NCBI GenBank assembly: GCA_012927585.1
Contig: JABBOY010000010.1
Coordinates: 1 to 64,000, forward strand
Origin: Glaciimonas sp.
GTDB taxonomy: Bacteria > Pseudomonadota > Gammaproteobacteria > Burkholderiales > Burkholderiaceae_D
Length of the DNA stretch: 64,000 nucleotides
Direction of reading: 5' to 3'
Below are positions 63,881 through 64,000 of the stretch, piece by piece. The notes beneath the pieces are model-generated. The model was not told the origin of the DNA. It saw only the letters and a program-made list of their open reading frames with translations, and did no database searches. The position numbers were made by a program, and so were the translations under genes. Numbering within the stretch: the stretch's first letter is position 1; each line of letters begins with the position of its first letter.

Positions 63881-63920
63881 GGAGTATGGCAAAAATCATG
63901 GCATTCTACGCATGTAATTA
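63881..63920 (-). repeat. AT-rich hairpin repeat, copy 6 (reverse, partial)
   Basis: GGAGTATGGCAAAAATCATG is the reverse complement of the element's end (CATACTCC side); the CCGCA side is degenerate. Confidence 0.55.
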
Positions 63921-64000
63921 CTGCATTTATACAATATACACAATGCTGTATATTTATATGATGTTACATATTGCTACGAAAGGCATGAAAGAATCACATA

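Overview
The window looks like a chromosomal segment of a betaproteobacterium of the order Burkholderiales, most likely Oxalobacteraceae-like. This is an inference from gene content and protein style: the leucine (liu) catabolic genes with a MerR-type LiuR regulator, a bioAFDB cluster, AceK, a PilZ/YcgR flagellar brake, a CZB chemoreceptor and many short GC-rich palindromic repeats between genes. No rRNA, tRNA or CRISPR array was seen.

Layout. 1-3.3 kb is the tail of a type VI secretion locus: the 3' end of a VgrG gene, a lipase effector and its lipoprotein immunity partner, followed by a duplicated scrap of the effector gene. 3.5-7.5 kb is cobalamin-dependent methionine synthase (metH), preceded by a structured leader with an intrinsic terminator. 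7.5-10.7 kb carries c-di-GMP and chemotaxis genes. 10.8-21.1 kb is ordinary housekeeping and catabolic genes: a class II amidotransferase, a split ChrA transporter, hemN, two nitronate monooxygenase-like genes, a dienoyl-CoA isomerase-like protein, an MBL hydrolase and a thioesterase/DUF1289 pair. 21.3-22.6 kb is a small accessory patch in which one membrane-protein gene is bounded by integron-like core sites. 22.6-43.7 kb, almost all on the minus strand, holds a dispersed leucine/isovalerate degradation regulon (mvaB, liuD, liuC, liuB, an acyl-CoA synthetase, an acyl-CoA dehydrogenase, thiolase, liuA, a thioesterase, liuR). It is interrupted by bioAFDB, aceK, ychJ and a REP-associated tyrosine transposase. 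45-55 kb is a malonate module: a divergent GntR regulator, a three-gene TRAP transporter and mdcACDEGBH, nearly all overlapping or abutting. 55.1-58.9 kb is accessory and decayed: the 5' part of a group II intron, a ribbon-helix-helix gene, a broken PLD/helicase gene, an HsdS tail fragment, an intact Fic gene and a broken transposase gene. 58.9-63.8 kb has a BtuF-like protein, an SDR enzyme and a B12-dependent ribonucleotide reductase.

How the parts work together. The liu genes would convert isovaleryl-CoA through 3-methylcrotonyl-CoA, 3-methylglutaconyl-CoA and HMG-CoA to acetyl-CoA and acetoacetate. The biotin cluster makes the cofactor for the LiuBD carboxylase. The malonate operon would import malonate by TRAP and decarboxylate it on the MdcC acyl carrier. 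MetH and NrdJ both need cobalamin. Near-identical palindromes resembling LiuR sites lie upstream of the thioesterase-liuA genes, upstream of liuR and, unexpectedly, inside ychJ ahead of the acyl-CoA synthetase.

Non-coding DNA is unusually rich in repeats: several palindromic families, a RAYT transposase framed by its probable REPs, and an AT-rich hairpin element present in six copies. All calls were made by eye from sequence and translated motifs, without database searches.
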